Below, piece after piece: positions 33,335-42,354 of a stretch of 64,000 bases of DNA. The position numbers and the translations under genes are program-made. The notes beneath the pieces are model-generated. The model was not told the origin of the DNA and searched no databases. It saw nothing but the letters and a program-made list of their open reading frames with translations. Numbering within the stretch: the stretch's first letter is position 1; each line of letters begins with the position of its first letter. The stretch spans positions 1-64,000 of the forward strand of contig JADLDI010000001.1 in assembly GCA_020846745.1 (NCBI GenBank), read 5' to 3'. Origin of the DNA: Bryobacterales bacterium (GTDB lineage Bacteria; Acidobacteriota; Terriglobia; Bryobacterales; Bryobacteraceae).

Positions 33335-33835
33335 ATGAATCGTGGTCAGGTGATCCAAATCAACGTGTCGCGCGGCGGCGTGCCGAAGCGGCCGGTCGAC
33401 AGCGTGGTGGTGGGGCCGCTCGGCATCGAAGGCGACTCTTGCGCGCACCCGGACATTCATGGCGGGCCGCGCCAAGCGCTACTCCTGATAGCCAGTGAGG
33501 TGGTTGATATGTTGGCGGCCAAGGGATATCCGGTTTTTTATGGGGCCTTGGGCGAAAACTTAACCACCGCCGGATTCGATCACCGGACGTGGCGCGCGGG
33601 CCAGCGCTACCGCTTGGGTAGTGAAGTAATCGTCCAGCTAACCAAGCCTCGCGGGCCTTGCCGCGCACTCGACGTCTACGGTGACCAACTCAAACACGAT
33701 GTTTACGACAAGGAAGTCAAGGCAGGCAACCCTGATTCCCCCATCTGGGGACTGTCCGGTTTTTATGCTGCGGTGATTCAAGGAGGGGCGCTCTATCCTG
33801 GAGCGCCGATTCTGTTAGTGGACCAAAGCTGCTGA
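33335..33835 (+). CDS. MOSC domain protein
   Basis: 166 residues, single MOSC (molybdenum-cofactor-sulfurase C-terminal) domain as in YiiM-like proteins. Visible hallmarks are GDSCAHPDIHGGPRQALLL, YGALGENLTTAG, GQRYRLGSEV and the conserved cysteine in TKPRGPCRALD. Such proteins bind or transfer sulfur in molybdenum-cofactor chemistry or reduce N-hydroxylated compounds. ATG 33335 is preferred over the GTG at 33332. Single gene in a divergent arrangement. Confidence 0.85.
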   Translation: MNRGQVIQINVSRGGVPKRPVDSVVVGPLGIEGDSCAHPDIHGGPRQALLLIASEVVDMLAAKGYPVFYGALGENLTTAGFDHRTWRAGQRYRLGSEVIVQLTKPRGPCRALDVYGDQLKHDVYDKEVKAGNPDSPIWGLSGFYAAVIQGGALYPGAPILLVDQSC

Positions 33836-33843
33836 ACTCCGGT

Positions 33844-34281
33844 CTACTTTGCGCCCGCCATCGCGGCCGCGGCTTGCCGGGTTTCCCCTGTATATCGCCG
33901 CTTGATTTCTTCCTGCGCGCGATACCAGTCTTCTTCGTGATAACCGTGCGCATAACCGCGCTGTTCCCACAAATGATAGGCTAGCCGCGCGATCTCTTCC
34001 TCGTATCTGTTCAGGTCGGCTTCCTGGACCTGCCCAACCGCCGCGGGCGTCAATTCAACAGGGACGATTGCCGGCGTCGTTGCCGTTAACGATTTCTTCC
34101 GCGTTGTCTTCGCGGGCTTTGCAACTGCTGCGTCAACGCTCTTCGTGGTTGCCGTACCGTTCACCGCCCGGCCCGTGCGCTTCGTGGCGCCCGTCCCGGG
34201 AATTTCGACCGATTCGCCGGCGGCGGGCGGGTGCATTACCACCTCTGGCCGCTTTGCAGACGAACTCTTTCTTGTTGCCAT
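33844..34281 (-). CDS. DUF2934 protein with basic Ala/Thr/Lys-rich N-terminus
   Basis: 145 residues. The first 85 are rich in Lys, Thr, Ala and Pro and probably disordered. The last 50 carry DUF2934: EEIARLAYHLWEQRGYAHG followed by HEEDWYRAQEEI. The domain is common in soil Acidobacteria and Proteobacteria, role unknown; histone-like tails suggest nucleic-acid contact but this is a guess. The palindrome at 34298-34325, just upstream of the start, could be its operator. It follows the serine-hydrolase gene in the same direction. Confidence 0.8.
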   Translation of the reverse strand: MATRKSSSAKRPEVVMHPPAAGESVEIPGTGATKRTGRAVNGTATTKSVDAAVAKPAKTTRKKSLTATTPAIVPVELTPAAVGQVQEADLNRYEEEIARLAYHLWEQRGYAHGYHEEDWYRAQEEIKRRYTGETRQAAAAMAGAK

Positions 34282-34297
34282 AAAACAAACTCCGAAC

Positions 34298-34325
34298 GAA
34301 TTGTTATCTCTTAGGATAACAAATC
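34298..34325. promoter_or_regulatory. 28-bp near-perfect palindrome (11-6-11)
   Basis: Arms GAATTGTTATC and GATAACAAATC match at 10 of 11 positions around a 6-base centre (TCTTAG). It lies 17 bases upstream of the DUF2934 start codon, in an AT-rich gap, so an operator is the simplest reading. It lacks the ATAA-N6-TTAT core of known dif sites. Confidence 0.5.
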
Positions 34326-34367
34326 AAAAGCAGTTATTCGAAGCTCAACGGACTGTTGAACTTTAAG

Positions 34368-35396
34368 TCAGGCGACCGCTTCCGATATCGCATCGGATAC
34401 CGGAACGAGAAGATTGTCGCGCGATTGTTCGGCCGGTTTTGTGGTTAATAAGACAAAACTCGTCCCCGATGCCGGGTCGCCCCAGGACATGGTTCCGGTG
34501 GACCCCGAATGGCCAAACGCGCGATCCGAGCAGGCTTTGCCCACACGGCTTCGCTTCACGGCCCAGCCGATGCCCCACTGGTCGTTCAGCCCTTTATTCT
34601 GGTCCTGAATCATGGCCCGCGCGGTTTCGGTCTTCAGCACACGAGCGTCGGGTTTTATGAAATAGTCCAGGAATTTCAGGATGTCTGAAGCCGTGGCGTG
34701 CGCGCCGCCCCAAGGCGCCCCGAGGTTGCGCCAATAGGGGCTGTTCCAGTTCCATGAGTCGTTGCCCGTCACCTGGCACTGCGCCGTATCGCGAATCCGC
34801 CGTCCGCCGAGACCGAGCGAAGTATCGTTCATTGCCAGCGGGCGGAACAGCACGCGGTCCAGGAATTCGCGGAACGGAACTTGAGTTATCCGTTCCACAA
34901 TCTCTGCCGCCAGCAGGATTCCCATGCTCTGGTACTGGCATTTCGCTCCGGGCTTGAACAGCAGCGGTGTGCGGCACGCGCCGGCGGTGAAATCGGCCAG
35001 CGGCGCGTGGCGCGCCCGTAGTTGCTCATTTTCCGGCAGCATGTCCGGCAGTCCCGATGTATGCGTCAACAGGTGTTTGACTGTGACGAGGTCGCGGTCG
35101 CCGCCGCGAAACTCCGGCACGAACTTCTTCACCGGATCGGCCAATGACAACTCGCCGGCATCCACCAGTTTCATCGCCCCGCAAGCCGTCATCGGTTTGG
35201 TTATCGAGGCGAGCAGAAACACCTCTTCCGCGCCCTGTTTCGGCCCTTTGGCGTGAATGCGCTTCACCCCTCCCTGGCGTACCGCAAGGCAGGCCGACCT
35301 CAGGTCCGGCGCGGCATCGATCAGTTTCGTCGCTTTGTCCCAGCGGTCCTGCCGAATTGCATAAGCGATCTGGGCGAGAAAGGTCCGGCGCATCAT
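34368..35396 (-). CDS. Serine hydrolase, class C beta-lactamase fold
   Basis: 342 residues of the beta-lactamase/transpeptidase-like family (PF00144). Catalytic S64-x-x-K67 in ASITKPM, Y154-x-S156 in CQYQSMG and the third box GHSGSTG are present, so an active esterase, D-aminopeptidase or lactamase-like enzyme is expected. LLTHTSGLPD at about 108-117 is the typical region after SxxK. There is only a weak hydrophobic start (RRTFLAQIAYAI), so the location is uncertain. It begins 7 bases after a small relic reading frame. Confidence 0.82.
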   Translation of the reverse strand: MMRRTFLAQIAYAIRQDRWDKATKLIDAAPDLRSACLAVRQGGVKRIHAKGPKQGAEEVFLLASITKPMTACGAMKLVDAGELSLADPVKKFVPEFRGGDRDLVTVKHLLTHTSGLPDMLPENEQLRARHAPLADFTAGACRTPLLFKPGAKCQYQSMGILLAAEIVERITQVPFREFLDRVLFRPLAMNDTSLGLGGRRIRDTAQCQVTGNDSWNWNSPYWRNLGAPWGGAHATASDILKFLDYFIKPDARVLKTETARAMIQDQNKGLNDQWGIGWAVKRSRVGKACSDRAFGHSGSTGTMSWGDPASGTSFVLLTTKPAEQSRDNLLVPVSDAISEAVA

Positions 35397-35403
35397 TTCT
35401 CGA

Positions 35404-35529
35404 TTATGCCCTCACTTGAGTCGTAGTGAACAGGGAATCGCGAGCGTAACAGAGGTCGGACTTAGTATTAAAAACGACGTAACCGGATTCCGCCAGTTTC
35501 TTTCGGACCCATTGCTTGAGCGCTCGCAT
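35404..35529 (-). pseudogene. Short reading frame, probable N-terminal remnant of an FkbM-type methyltransferase
   Basis: 41 codons from ATG 35529 to TAA 35404. It reads MRALKQWVRKKLAESGY followed by VVFNTKSDLCYARDSLF, which resembles the first 40 residues of FkbM-family methyltransferases and then stops. It lies just upstream of the serine-hydrolase gene, same strand. Either a truncated relic or a small protein; the assignment rests on a short similarity seen by eye. Confidence 0.4.
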
Positions 35530-35563
35530 GAAGGGTCAGTATATAAAGCGCCTGGGGGCCGCG

Positions 35564-37279
35564 TTACGGCGTTGCGGCGGCGATCGCGTCGGCTGGGATC
35601 TGCGTCAATGTAACCTGCTCCTGGCCGTCCACTTTGATGGTGAGCCTGTGGGCTCGGGATTCGTGCGCCTTCAGAAACTCAGGGTCCATCAGGCTGCCGG
35701 GTTCGACGTCTTCCCACGCGTACAGCTTGTAATCGCCGGGAGGAAGATTCTTAATTGTGAACTGGCCTTTCTGGTCGCCGGACGTCATCCGGTGCAGGTC
35801 CATTCGCCCCTGTTTCAACGGATCGGAAACCAGGCTGACGATCCCGGCGGCCGCTTGCTGTTCGCGATTGCGAACGATGCCGGAGACCTCGCCCACGCCC
35901 ACGCCGAGTGTCACCTGAACCGTCGCGGGAGCGCCTGAAACTATTTCAAATCCCGAGTCTGTAACATCCTGCTCGCCCATGCGAATCGCCTTAAGATAGA
36001 CTCCTTGCGGAAGGCCCATCGTCACCAACCGATAACTATCCGGCGCAATGTTTTCAATGTTGAATGTGCCGTCCTCTTTCGCCGTGGTTGTGGTGTTGCC
36101 GAAAACTATCATGTTGATCGGCATGCACTGTAGGCGGATGCTATCAAGGCTTAATCTCTTACCGGACCGCCGCTCAAACGTCTGCACGTCGCCATCGATA
36201 CGAATGCTGCCCGAGAGAGTGGACGTGCCGGTTAGAGCGAACACGACTTTGTCCAGGTCCTGATCCCCGACTTCGACAGGCATCTTGCCGATTATTGTCA
36301 TCGGGCCGTGCATAACCATCGCGGCGAGATTGTACGCACCGGGCTGAACGTTCCCAATCTCGAACGAACCATCTTCTTTCACACCCGACGAATTGCGGAA
36401 GCCGAAGAAAGGCGGGGATTGCCGCGGAAGCAGGGTGATTTGCAGATTCCGGGCCGTAGATTGCGGACCCGTTACCTTGCCGCGCACGCGAAACACGCGG
36501 GCTTTCTGCATGCGTATGTCGATGCCCGGAAGTTCCTGCCCGGCCTGTATATCGAGATGGCGCGCGCTGGCCTGATCGGATGCGTTGGGATAGTAAGTGG
36601 TGATGTAAGCTTCTTCGGGTTTTCCGGCAGGGTTGCGCGCCGCCAGTTCCCCAAACATCGGGTTCCCAAGATAGGTGGCGTTGATCCAGTACCGCCCAGG
36701 CGCGATTTCCGGAATGCGGAACTCCCCGGTGTCGAGCGTCATACCGCCGCCGGCGGGCAGTAACTGGTGGCGGCCCTGCGCAAACATTCGCCGTAACAAC
36801 TGAATTTGAACGCGCGCCAACGGCTCGCCTTCCTCATCAAGGACACGCCCGCTAACTACCGCCTGCGGAACAAGCTTCAATTCCATGTTCCGAAGCTCCT
36901 GCCCAGCGTCGACGCTGATCATGGCGCCCATGCGGCCAGCGCCGCGGCTCCCGTATTCGCTGCGAACGAACCCTTGCCGGTCGGCTATCATCCGGTACGA
37001 GCCCGGCTCGATACGTTCGATGCGGAACTTACCTTCGGCATCAGTCGTAGCGGCGTAGGGCGCGGTTGGAGGCACCGCAAATCCGATGGTTCCCGTTCCC
37101 GACCTACCTCCGCTGTTAAATGAGTGCAGCGCGACGTTGACTCTCCGCAAGGCGACGCCGGTTTTCGCATTGAGCACCCGGCCTTCGATGGCAGCAAGTT
37201 TCTTAGGATCCGATTCCGCCTGAACAGCGGCCGGCTGGGTGGTAGAACCAACCTGCAATAGCAGAATCAAAGCGAACAT
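35564..37279 (-). CDS. Exported protein with repeated carboxypeptidase-regulatory-like domains
   Basis: 571 residues from ATG 37279, preceded by GGAGG at a 7-base spacing. The signal peptide is short (FALILLLQVGS). The mature protein repeats transthyretin-like beta-sandwich units: IEGRVLNAKTGVALRRVNV, VSGRVLDEEGEPLARVQI, FRVRGKVTGP, LSGSIRIDGD, VSGIVRNREQQAAAG, each followed by a G.F.I.N..PG.Y pattern. These are CarboxypepD_reg-like folds common in Acidobacteria; the role is likely structural or adhesive at the cell surface. No peptidase domain is present. The frame continues upstream through a 21-bp tandem repeat, which I treat as noncoding. Confidence 0.8.
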   Translation of the reverse strand: MFALILLLQVGSTTQPAAVQAESDPKKLAAIEGRVLNAKTGVALRRVNVALHSFNSGGRSGTGTIGFAVPPTAPYAATTDAEGKFRIERIEPGSYRMIADRQGFVRSEYGSRGAGRMGAMISVDAGQELRNMELKLVPQAVVSGRVLDEEGEPLARVQIQLLRRMFAQGRHQLLPAGGGMTLDTGEFRIPEIAPGRYWINATYLGNPMFGELAARNPAGKPEEAYITTYYPNASDQASARHLDIQAGQELPGIDIRMQKARVFRVRGKVTGPQSTARNLQITLLPRQSPPFFGFRNSSGVKEDGSFEIGNVQPGAYNLAAMVMHGPMTIIGKMPVEVGDQDLDKVVFALTGTSTLSGSIRIDGDVQTFERRSGKRLSLDSIRLQCMPINMIVFGNTTTTAKEDGTFNIENIAPDSYRLVTMGLPQGVYLKAIRMGEQDVTDSGFEIVSGAPATVQVTLGVGVGEVSGIVRNREQQAAAGIVSLVSDPLKQGRMDLHRMTSGDQKGQFTIKNLPPGDYKLYAWEDVEPGSLMDPEFLKAHESRAHRLTIKVDGQEQVTLTQIPADAIAAATP

Positions 37280-37340
37280 AACGCTACCTCCGTCGTTCGG
37301 CTTTAATCCTAGCCTAATTAGCGTATCAAAGGAAGGCGCC

Positions 37341-37403
37341 CGAGTGGGACACAATAAAGCACGAGTAGGACACAGTAAAACCCGAGTGGGACACAATTAA
37401 ACA
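37341..37403. repeat. Three tandem copies of a 21-bp repeat
   Basis: Copies start at 37341, 37362 and 37383. The common core is CGAGTGGGACACAATAAA, with one or two changes in the middle and last copies. It lies between the divergent regulatory-like-domain and Rieske genes, ending 5 bases before the Rieske ATG, so it must lie in the promoter or leader of at least one of them. Confidence 0.85.
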
Positions 37404-37407
37404 AAGC

Positions 37408-37716
37408 ATGCCTTTTCGTCGCGTGGGATCGTTAAGTGAACTGCCGCCGGGGCAGATGCTCGATATTGAATTAGGTGAGACCGAACGTGTGGTTGTCTGC
37501 AACGTTGACGGCGCGCTGCACGCCATGGACGGCATTTGTCCGCACCGCGATGGTCCCCTCGCGCAGGGTGCGTTGCAGGGCAACAGGGTCGTCTGCCCGT
37601 GGCACATGTGGGAATTCGACTGCCGCACCGGCGAGCACGATTACAACCCGGCCGTTAAGCTGCAACTCTACCGGGTGAAAGCAGAAGGAGACGACATACT
37701 GGTCGACTTACCCTAG
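37408..37716 (+). CDS. Rieske [2Fe-2S] ferredoxin
   Basis: 102 residues, single Rieske domain. The cluster ligands C44-x-H46 (CPHRDG) and C63-x-x-H66 (CPWHMW) are spaced as in NirD/BphA3-type soluble ferredoxins. It would pass electrons to an oxygenase or reductase not encoded nearby. The TAG overlaps the GTG start of the glycosylase gene by one base, so the two are cotranscribed. The ATG begins right after the 21-bp repeat array, which leaves no room for a normal ribosome-binding site outside the repeat. Confidence 0.9.
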   Translation: MPFRRVGSLSELPPGQMLDIELGETERVVVCNVDGALHAMDGICPHRDGPLAQGALQGNRVVCPWHMWEFDCRTGEHDYNPAVKLQLYRVKAEGDDILVDLP

Positions 37717-38492
37717 TGCCTGAATTACCCGAAGCCGAGACAATCGTTCGCACCTTGCGCCCTTATCTGGAAGGCCGCGCAATCACGGTGGCGGAGTTCC
37801 TGTCCAAGCGCGTGTCCACCGACACGCCTGAGGCGCTTGCGGGCGAGCGCATCGTTGCGGTCAAGCGGCACGGTAAGCAGATCCTCTTCGAGTTCGAGAG
37901 CGGCCTGATGGCGCTGGTGAAGCTCGGCATGACCGGCGCGCTGCTGATAAACGCCGAGCCCGGCAAGCACACACGAGCCGTCTTCACCCTGGAAGGCTCA
38001 GGCAACCTGCTGTTCGACGATATCCGGCAATTCGGTTCGATCAAGCTGATGAACGCGGCGCCCGCAAAGCTCGGGCCGGATCCGCTCGACATCGGCGCCG
38101 GTGAGTTCGCCGCACGCCTCAGGTCCCGCAATACCCAGGTCAAGCGTGCCCTGCTCAACCAGAGTTTCGTCCGCGGTATCGGCAACATATACGCCGACGA
38201 AGCGCTGTTCCGGGCCGGTATTGATCCCCGCGCGCGAACCCGGCGCCTGAAACCGGAGCGTGCCCTCCAGCTCCATGCGGCCATCGTCGAGGTGTTGACA
38301 GAGGCCATTGCGCACCGCGGATCCTCCGTATCCGACTACGTAGATGCCACTGGAACGCAAGGTGAATTCCAGGCGCGCCATCGTGTTTATCGAAAGACAG
38401 GCCAACCGTGCGTACAGTGCGGCACACCTATCAGGCGAACCGTTTTGGCACAGCGCGGAACTCACTACTGTCCCACGTGTCAGATCCGTTAG
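37716..38492 (+). CDS. mutM: Formamidopyrimidine-DNA glycosylase
   Basis: 258 residues. After Met removal the catalytic proline and glutamate are in PELPEAET, K54 lies in RHGKQ, and the helix-two-turn-helix region is NQSFVRGIGNIYADEALF. The C-terminal zinc finger has cysteines in CVQCGTP and CPTCQIR. It removes 8-oxoguanine and other oxidised purines and cleaves the abasic site. All key residues are in place and length is near the usual 270. It starts with GTG at 37716, overlapping the Rieske stop. Confidence 0.95.
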   Translation: MPELPEAETIVRTLRPYLEGRAITVAEFLSKRVSTDTPEALAGERIVAVKRHGKQILFEFESGLMALVKLGMTGALLINAEPGKHTRAVFTLEGSGNLLFDDIRQFGSIKLMNAAPAKLGPDPLDIGAGEFAARLRSRNTQVKRALLNQSFVRGIGNIYADEALFRAGIDPRARTRRLKPERALQLHAAIVEVLTEAIAHRGSSVSDYVDATGTQGEFQARHRVYRKTGQPCVQCGTPIRRTVLAQRGTHYCPTCQIR

Positions 38493-38519
38493 TTTTTGCT
38501 ACGTTGAAGCTAGCGGTCT

Positions 38520-39812
38520 ATGAAGTTGAAGTTCAAGTTGCCGTCGCTGTCGCTCGTGTTGTTCTTGGCCGTTTGTGGTTCGGCGAATTCGGACGATGCC
38601 GTAATCGCAAAACCTGCCGGCCAGGGTCCGACCATCGGTCGCAAGCCCAAAATCGATCGCGTGCAATGGGGCGACCTGTTCAAACAGTCGTTCTATTTCG
38701 CTAGCATCCAGCACAGTTTCCGCGTCATGACGGAACCCGGCACACGCGAGGGCTTCCGCGGCAGCTACTGGAGCGGCTGGCGGCGGTCCATCACCAGTCT
38801 CCACGGCTGGAGCGATGGCGACCCGTTCTACGTAAATTACGTGGGCCATCCCATGCAGGGAGCGGTATCAGGCTACTTGTGGGTACAGAACGACCCCGCC
38901 TATAAGGAAGAACAGTTCGGTTTGAACCGCCGGTACTGGCGTTCGCGTATGCGCGCTATGGGCTTCGCATGGCTCTACAGCACGCAGTTCGAAGTGGGCC
39001 TCCTTAGCGAGGCGATGATTGGGAAAATCCAGGCCAAGCCGCCGCAGCAGGGCTTCGTGGATCACATTGTTACGCCCGCCGTAGGCGTTGGCGGCTGGAT
39101 GGTGGCCGAAGACGCGGTCGACCGCTACGTCATCCGCTGGTTCGAAGGCCGGGTGGAAAACAAGTGGGCGCGCATGATGATGCGCAGCTGGTTGAATCCT
39201 TCCCGCTCGTTCGCCAACGTCATGCGTGGCGAAGCGCCTTGGCGCCGCGACAGCCGGGGCGGCATTGTCATGTCGAACCCCATGCAACTCGAGCGGCCCC
39301 GCAAGACTGACGCGGTCCCGTTCGGCGAACCGATGAGCGAAGTCGCGCCCTACGAATTCACCGCCAATGCCCGTTTCTTCGAGTTTGGCGGCGGGCATTC
39401 CGGTGGCCTCTGCTCCGGCGCCGGCGCTACCGCGGCCATGCGGCTTTCGCCGTCGTGGCAGGCCATTGCCGATGTAGGCGGATGCAAACTCGCTCCCGCT
39501 CCGGACGAGCGTGGCGGCGACATCCTGATGTACGGTCTCGGTTCGCGCTGGACCGCCGCGCGCGAGCGCTGGCGCCCCCACTTTCAGGTCACCGTCGGCG
39601 GTCAGAAAGTCACCCTCGATAAAACAGAAGATGGCAATGGATTTGCCATCGGCGCGGGCGGCGGGCTCGATCTTCGCCTCAACCGCGCCGTTGCCTGGCG
39701 GGTCGCCAACGTCGAATTTCGCAAAGCGTGGATGCCCGCGGGTCCTTTTGAGGAGTACCGCAGATCCGTAAGCTTCACCTCTGGCCTCATCCTGCAGATG
39801 GGCGCTTGGTAA
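38520..39812 (+). CDS. Exported, probably outer-membrane protein of unknown function
   Basis: 430 residues. The signal peptide at about 1-24 may be lipoprotein-like (LFLAVCGS, cysteine at 19). A middle region with GHPMQGAVSGYLWVQNDP and many aromatic residues resembles DUF3943-type proteins. The C-terminal half has alternating strands ending in a terminal aromatic residue (GLILQMGAW), as expected for an outer-membrane barrel. I cannot assign a function. It follows the glycosylase gene by 27 bases in the same direction, so it may share its transcript. Confidence 0.6.
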   Translation: MKLKFKLPSLSLVLFLAVCGSANSDDAVIAKPAGQGPTIGRKPKIDRVQWGDLFKQSFYFASIQHSFRVMTEPGTREGFRGSYWSGWRRSITSLHGWSDGDPFYVNYVGHPMQGAVSGYLWVQNDPAYKEEQFGLNRRYWRSRMRAMGFAWLYSTQFEVGLLSEAMIGKIQAKPPQQGFVDHIVTPAVGVGGWMVAEDAVDRYVIRWFEGRVENKWARMMMRSWLNPSRSFANVMRGEAPWRRDSRGGIVMSNPMQLERPRKTDAVPFGEPMSEVAPYEFTANARFFEFGGGHSGGLCSGAGATAAMRLSPSWQAIADVGGCKLAPAPDERGGDILMYGLGSRWTAARERWRPHFQVTVGGQKVTLDKTEDGNGFAIGAGGGLDLRLNRAVAWRVANVEFRKAWMPAGPFEEYRRSVSFTSGLILQMGAW

Positions 39813-39876
39813 GTCAAGGCCGGCCGGCCTCTGCTGACCCCGGCCGGGTCGGCCATCCTGTTACGATGCACTCTGC

Positions 39877-40818
39877 GTGCTCTCCCGTCTGCCCTATCTG
39901 TTTCTCGCCGCCGGAGCGGCCCTCCTCACCTACGCCGCCTGGCTCGTTGTAGAACACGTGACCGCGCTTCGAACTTGGGACCGCATTGTGGCGCGCGTCC
40001 CTACGTCGGAACTACGGCAGGTCCAGATAGTTACAGGACCTTATGGCCGCCCCCTCACCCGTATCGCCCAACTCGACTACGCCATCAGTGAAGATAGTCC
40101 CGCCGAGCAGGAAATCCTCATTACCCGCTCTGTTCCCTATCGGGCGCGCCAGCCCCGCTGGTCCACTGTTCTGTTCCCCGCTTTTGTACTGCTCACGGCC
40201 GCCGCCGCTCACCTCGCGATCGGTTTCGTCCTTTGCGCCTGGGCTCGCCGCCCGGAGAATAGCCCGAATTGGCGCCTTACCGCCGTCGCCCCTCCATCAA
40301 GTCCCAACGCCCCGTCCTATTCACGGCCGCGTAGCGTGGCGAAAGCAAATCTTATGTGGGCATCGTTTGGACTGCTCGGCGTTGTTCCCAACCTTCTCGG
40401 CCCCGCCTACCCTTGGATGTGGATCGCCTCACTCGCATTCAGTGGCTTGTACTGCGGCCTTTTCGTGCTGTTGGCCTGGCACAACGCCACTTGCCGCTAC
40501 TGGATTACAGCCGGTGGAGTGGCCGCCGCTTCCTCGCTCGGTGCGCAATTCGTACCTTTCCCTGTAATCGGCAAGATTACGGATCATTTCTGGCGCGATG
40601 TGGAACGCCCCCGCGGCGAGTCGCGGCAGGCGCAGCGCCGGTCCGTCGGGCGACTCGTGTCCCGCCACTACCGGCTTTACGATCGTGATGGCGGCCTCCT
40701 CCTGTCCCTCCCGCGCGACCTGCAGCCTTCATATGCGCCGTTGCTGGAAGCCGTCGTCCGCAAAACCGGATTCCACATCGCCCAAGAGACCACCAAAACC
40801 ACTTCCTTCGACAACTAA
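39877..40818 (+). CDS. Membrane protein of unknown function
   Basis: 313 residues starting with GTG. One N-terminal helix (about 6-26), a soluble beta-rich segment (about 30-88), a second helix (about 93-115), then two or three more helices (about 150-215) and a basic, soluble C-terminus. The overall plan recalls DUF3592-type proteins but I do not assert this. The start is the first in-frame codon before the helix. Confidence 0.55.
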   Translation: MLSRLPYLFLAAGAALLTYAAWLVVEHVTALRTWDRIVARVPTSELRQVQIVTGPYGRPLTRIAQLDYAISEDSPAEQEILITRSVPYRARQPRWSTVLFPAFVLLTAAAAHLAIGFVLCAWARRPENSPNWRLTAVAPPSSPNAPSYSRPRSVAKANLMWASFGLLGVVPNLLGPAYPWMWIASLAFSGLYCGLFVLLAWHNATCRYWITAGGVAAASSLGAQFVPFPVIGKITDHFWRDVERPRGESRQAQRRSVGRLVSRHYRLYDRDGGLLLSLPRDLQPSYAPLLEAVVRKTGFHIAQETTKTTSFDN

Positions 40819-40925
40819 TTCGACAACTAGCTGCGGCTTCCCATTCAACTCGAACAGTGGTAGACTCCCACACCAGGGGATTCGCATCTGCGACTCCCTT
40901 TTTTGACCGTTAAAGGAGATACCCC

Positions 40926-42335
40926 ATGTTCATCCGGCGATTCTGGATAGCCGTGACGCTATCGGCTCTGCTTGCAGTTGCTGACTCTCCACGGCGCGCC
41001 GCCGACCCTGCCACCCCGGAGTGGCAGCTCACTTACTCCCCTATCAGTCACCTGCTCGACAATAACGATAACTTCTCGCGGGACGACCGTTTCCTGGTCG
41101 TCGATACACGCGACACCCTGGGTGGCGGCATCGGCAATGGCACCACCATCATGAAGATTTCCACCACCACTGGTCTCGAAAACACGATCTATGCGCCTTA
41201 CCCGATCGTCGTCAACGGACCCACCGGCTCCGCTCCCGGTCTCGGCGCCGCTTCCTATAACCCGGCCGCCGACGAAGTCGTGTTCATCCACGGCCCGCTC
41301 GTGGCCGATGTCCCCACCCTTGGTTGGTACGGCGCCACCAACCGCCGTGGCGGAGTAGTCGTGGCCGACGGTAACGGCGAACTGAAAGGCTTTCTCGACT
41401 ATCGCGATGTCACCTCAGCCGTCACCACGCCCGGCGCTCACCGCGGTGGAACTCACCGCCATGAGTTCTCACTCAGCAGCACGCGCATCGGTTTCACTTA
41501 TGACGACATGCTGATGACCAACTATGGCCGCACCATCGGGATGCTCGTGCCCCACGAACGCGCACCCAAAGGTGTAACTCACTGGGCCGTCCTCTTACTC
41601 AATATGGCTCCCACTAACGCTGCCGAACCCGGTCAGGTTGACCGCGCCGCCGACGATTCCTGGGTCGGAGCCAAAGCTCTGATGCGCGGCTTCATCGGTC
41701 ATGTCAAAGAGGCCGATGGCACTTACAAAAACTCGCTATTCGTTATCGATATTCCTGAAAACGTCGACGTCACAACCGCGGTTGCCGGCACTACAACTAC
41801 CTATCCCAAACCGCCCCAAGGCGTCCGCATGCGCCGCCTCACCAATGTCGAATCCGCCGGTATCGTTCGCGGTTCGCTGGACGGCACACGCATTGCATAC
41901 TACGCCACCGCGCCCGATAACACGCGCCAGGTCTTCGTTATTCCTTCCAACGGGTCCGACCAGTCTACCGACCCGACCCTTCGCCCGGTACAGGCCTCCA
42001 GCCTGCCCACAGGCGCTTCTGGTGGCGTCCGCTGGCATCCGTCCGGCAACTCCATCGCCTATCTCTCCGATAACGGTGTTGCCGCCACCTGTGTCAAACC
42101 CGGACCTTTATTCGGCAAAACCGTCTGGCTGACCTCCCACGGCGCCGGTATCCCCGCTGCCGATGCGCTGGTATGGTCGCACAATGGCAAGCTTCTTGCA
42201 TTTAACCGCCGTGTCCCTACCTGGAACGCCTCGGGTCAGGTGGTAAAAGACGCCGGCAATAACGATTTCCGTCAAGTCTTCTTAGTCTGGTTCCCCGATG
42301 AGAACGACAACGGTATCGTCGATTCCGTCGAGTAA
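40926..42335 (+). CDS. Exported DUF3748 (YidR-like) beta-propeller protein
   Basis: 469 residues with a signal peptide (about 1-20, cleavage near AVADS). The rest matches the TolB-like propeller family of E. coli YidR: VFIHGP, RRGGVVVADG, TTPGAHRGGTHRHEFS, RIGFTYDD, HWAVLLLNM, PPQGVRMRRLT, RWHPSGNSIAYLSDNG, SADALVWSHNGK-like blade ends. The function is unknown. A strong AAAGGAGATA 7 bases before the ATG fixes the start. A perfect inverted repeat after the stop (42355-42395) is a likely terminator. Confidence 0.8.
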   Translation: MFIRRFWIAVTLSALLAVADSPRRAADPATPEWQLTYSPISHLLDNNDNFSRDDRFLVVDTRDTLGGGIGNGTTIMKISTTTGLENTIYAPYPIVVNGPTGSAPGLGAASYNPAADEVVFIHGPLVADVPTLGWYGATNRRGGVVVADGNGELKGFLDYRDVTSAVTTPGAHRGGTHRHEFSLSSTRIGFTYDDMLMTNYGRTIGMLVPHERAPKGVTHWAVLLLNMAPTNAAEPGQVDRAADDSWVGAKALMRGFIGHVKEADGTYKNSLFVIDIPENVDVTTAVAGTTTTYPKPPQGVRMRRLTNVESAGIVRGSLDGTRIAYYATAPDNTRQVFVIPSNGSDQSTDPTLRPVQASSLPTGASGGVRWHPSGNSIAYLSDNGVAATCVKPGPLFGKTVWLTSHGAGIPAADALVWSHNGKLLAFNRRVPTWNASGQVVKDAGNNDFRQVFLVWFPDENDNGIVDSVE

Positions 42336-42354
42336 CTCCACCCTCAACAAACTT

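Noticed and set aside
34298..34325. Palindrome considered as a dif site
   Set aside because: It has the 11-6-11 layout but lacks the conserved ATAA-N6-TTAT core; treated as an operator-like site instead.
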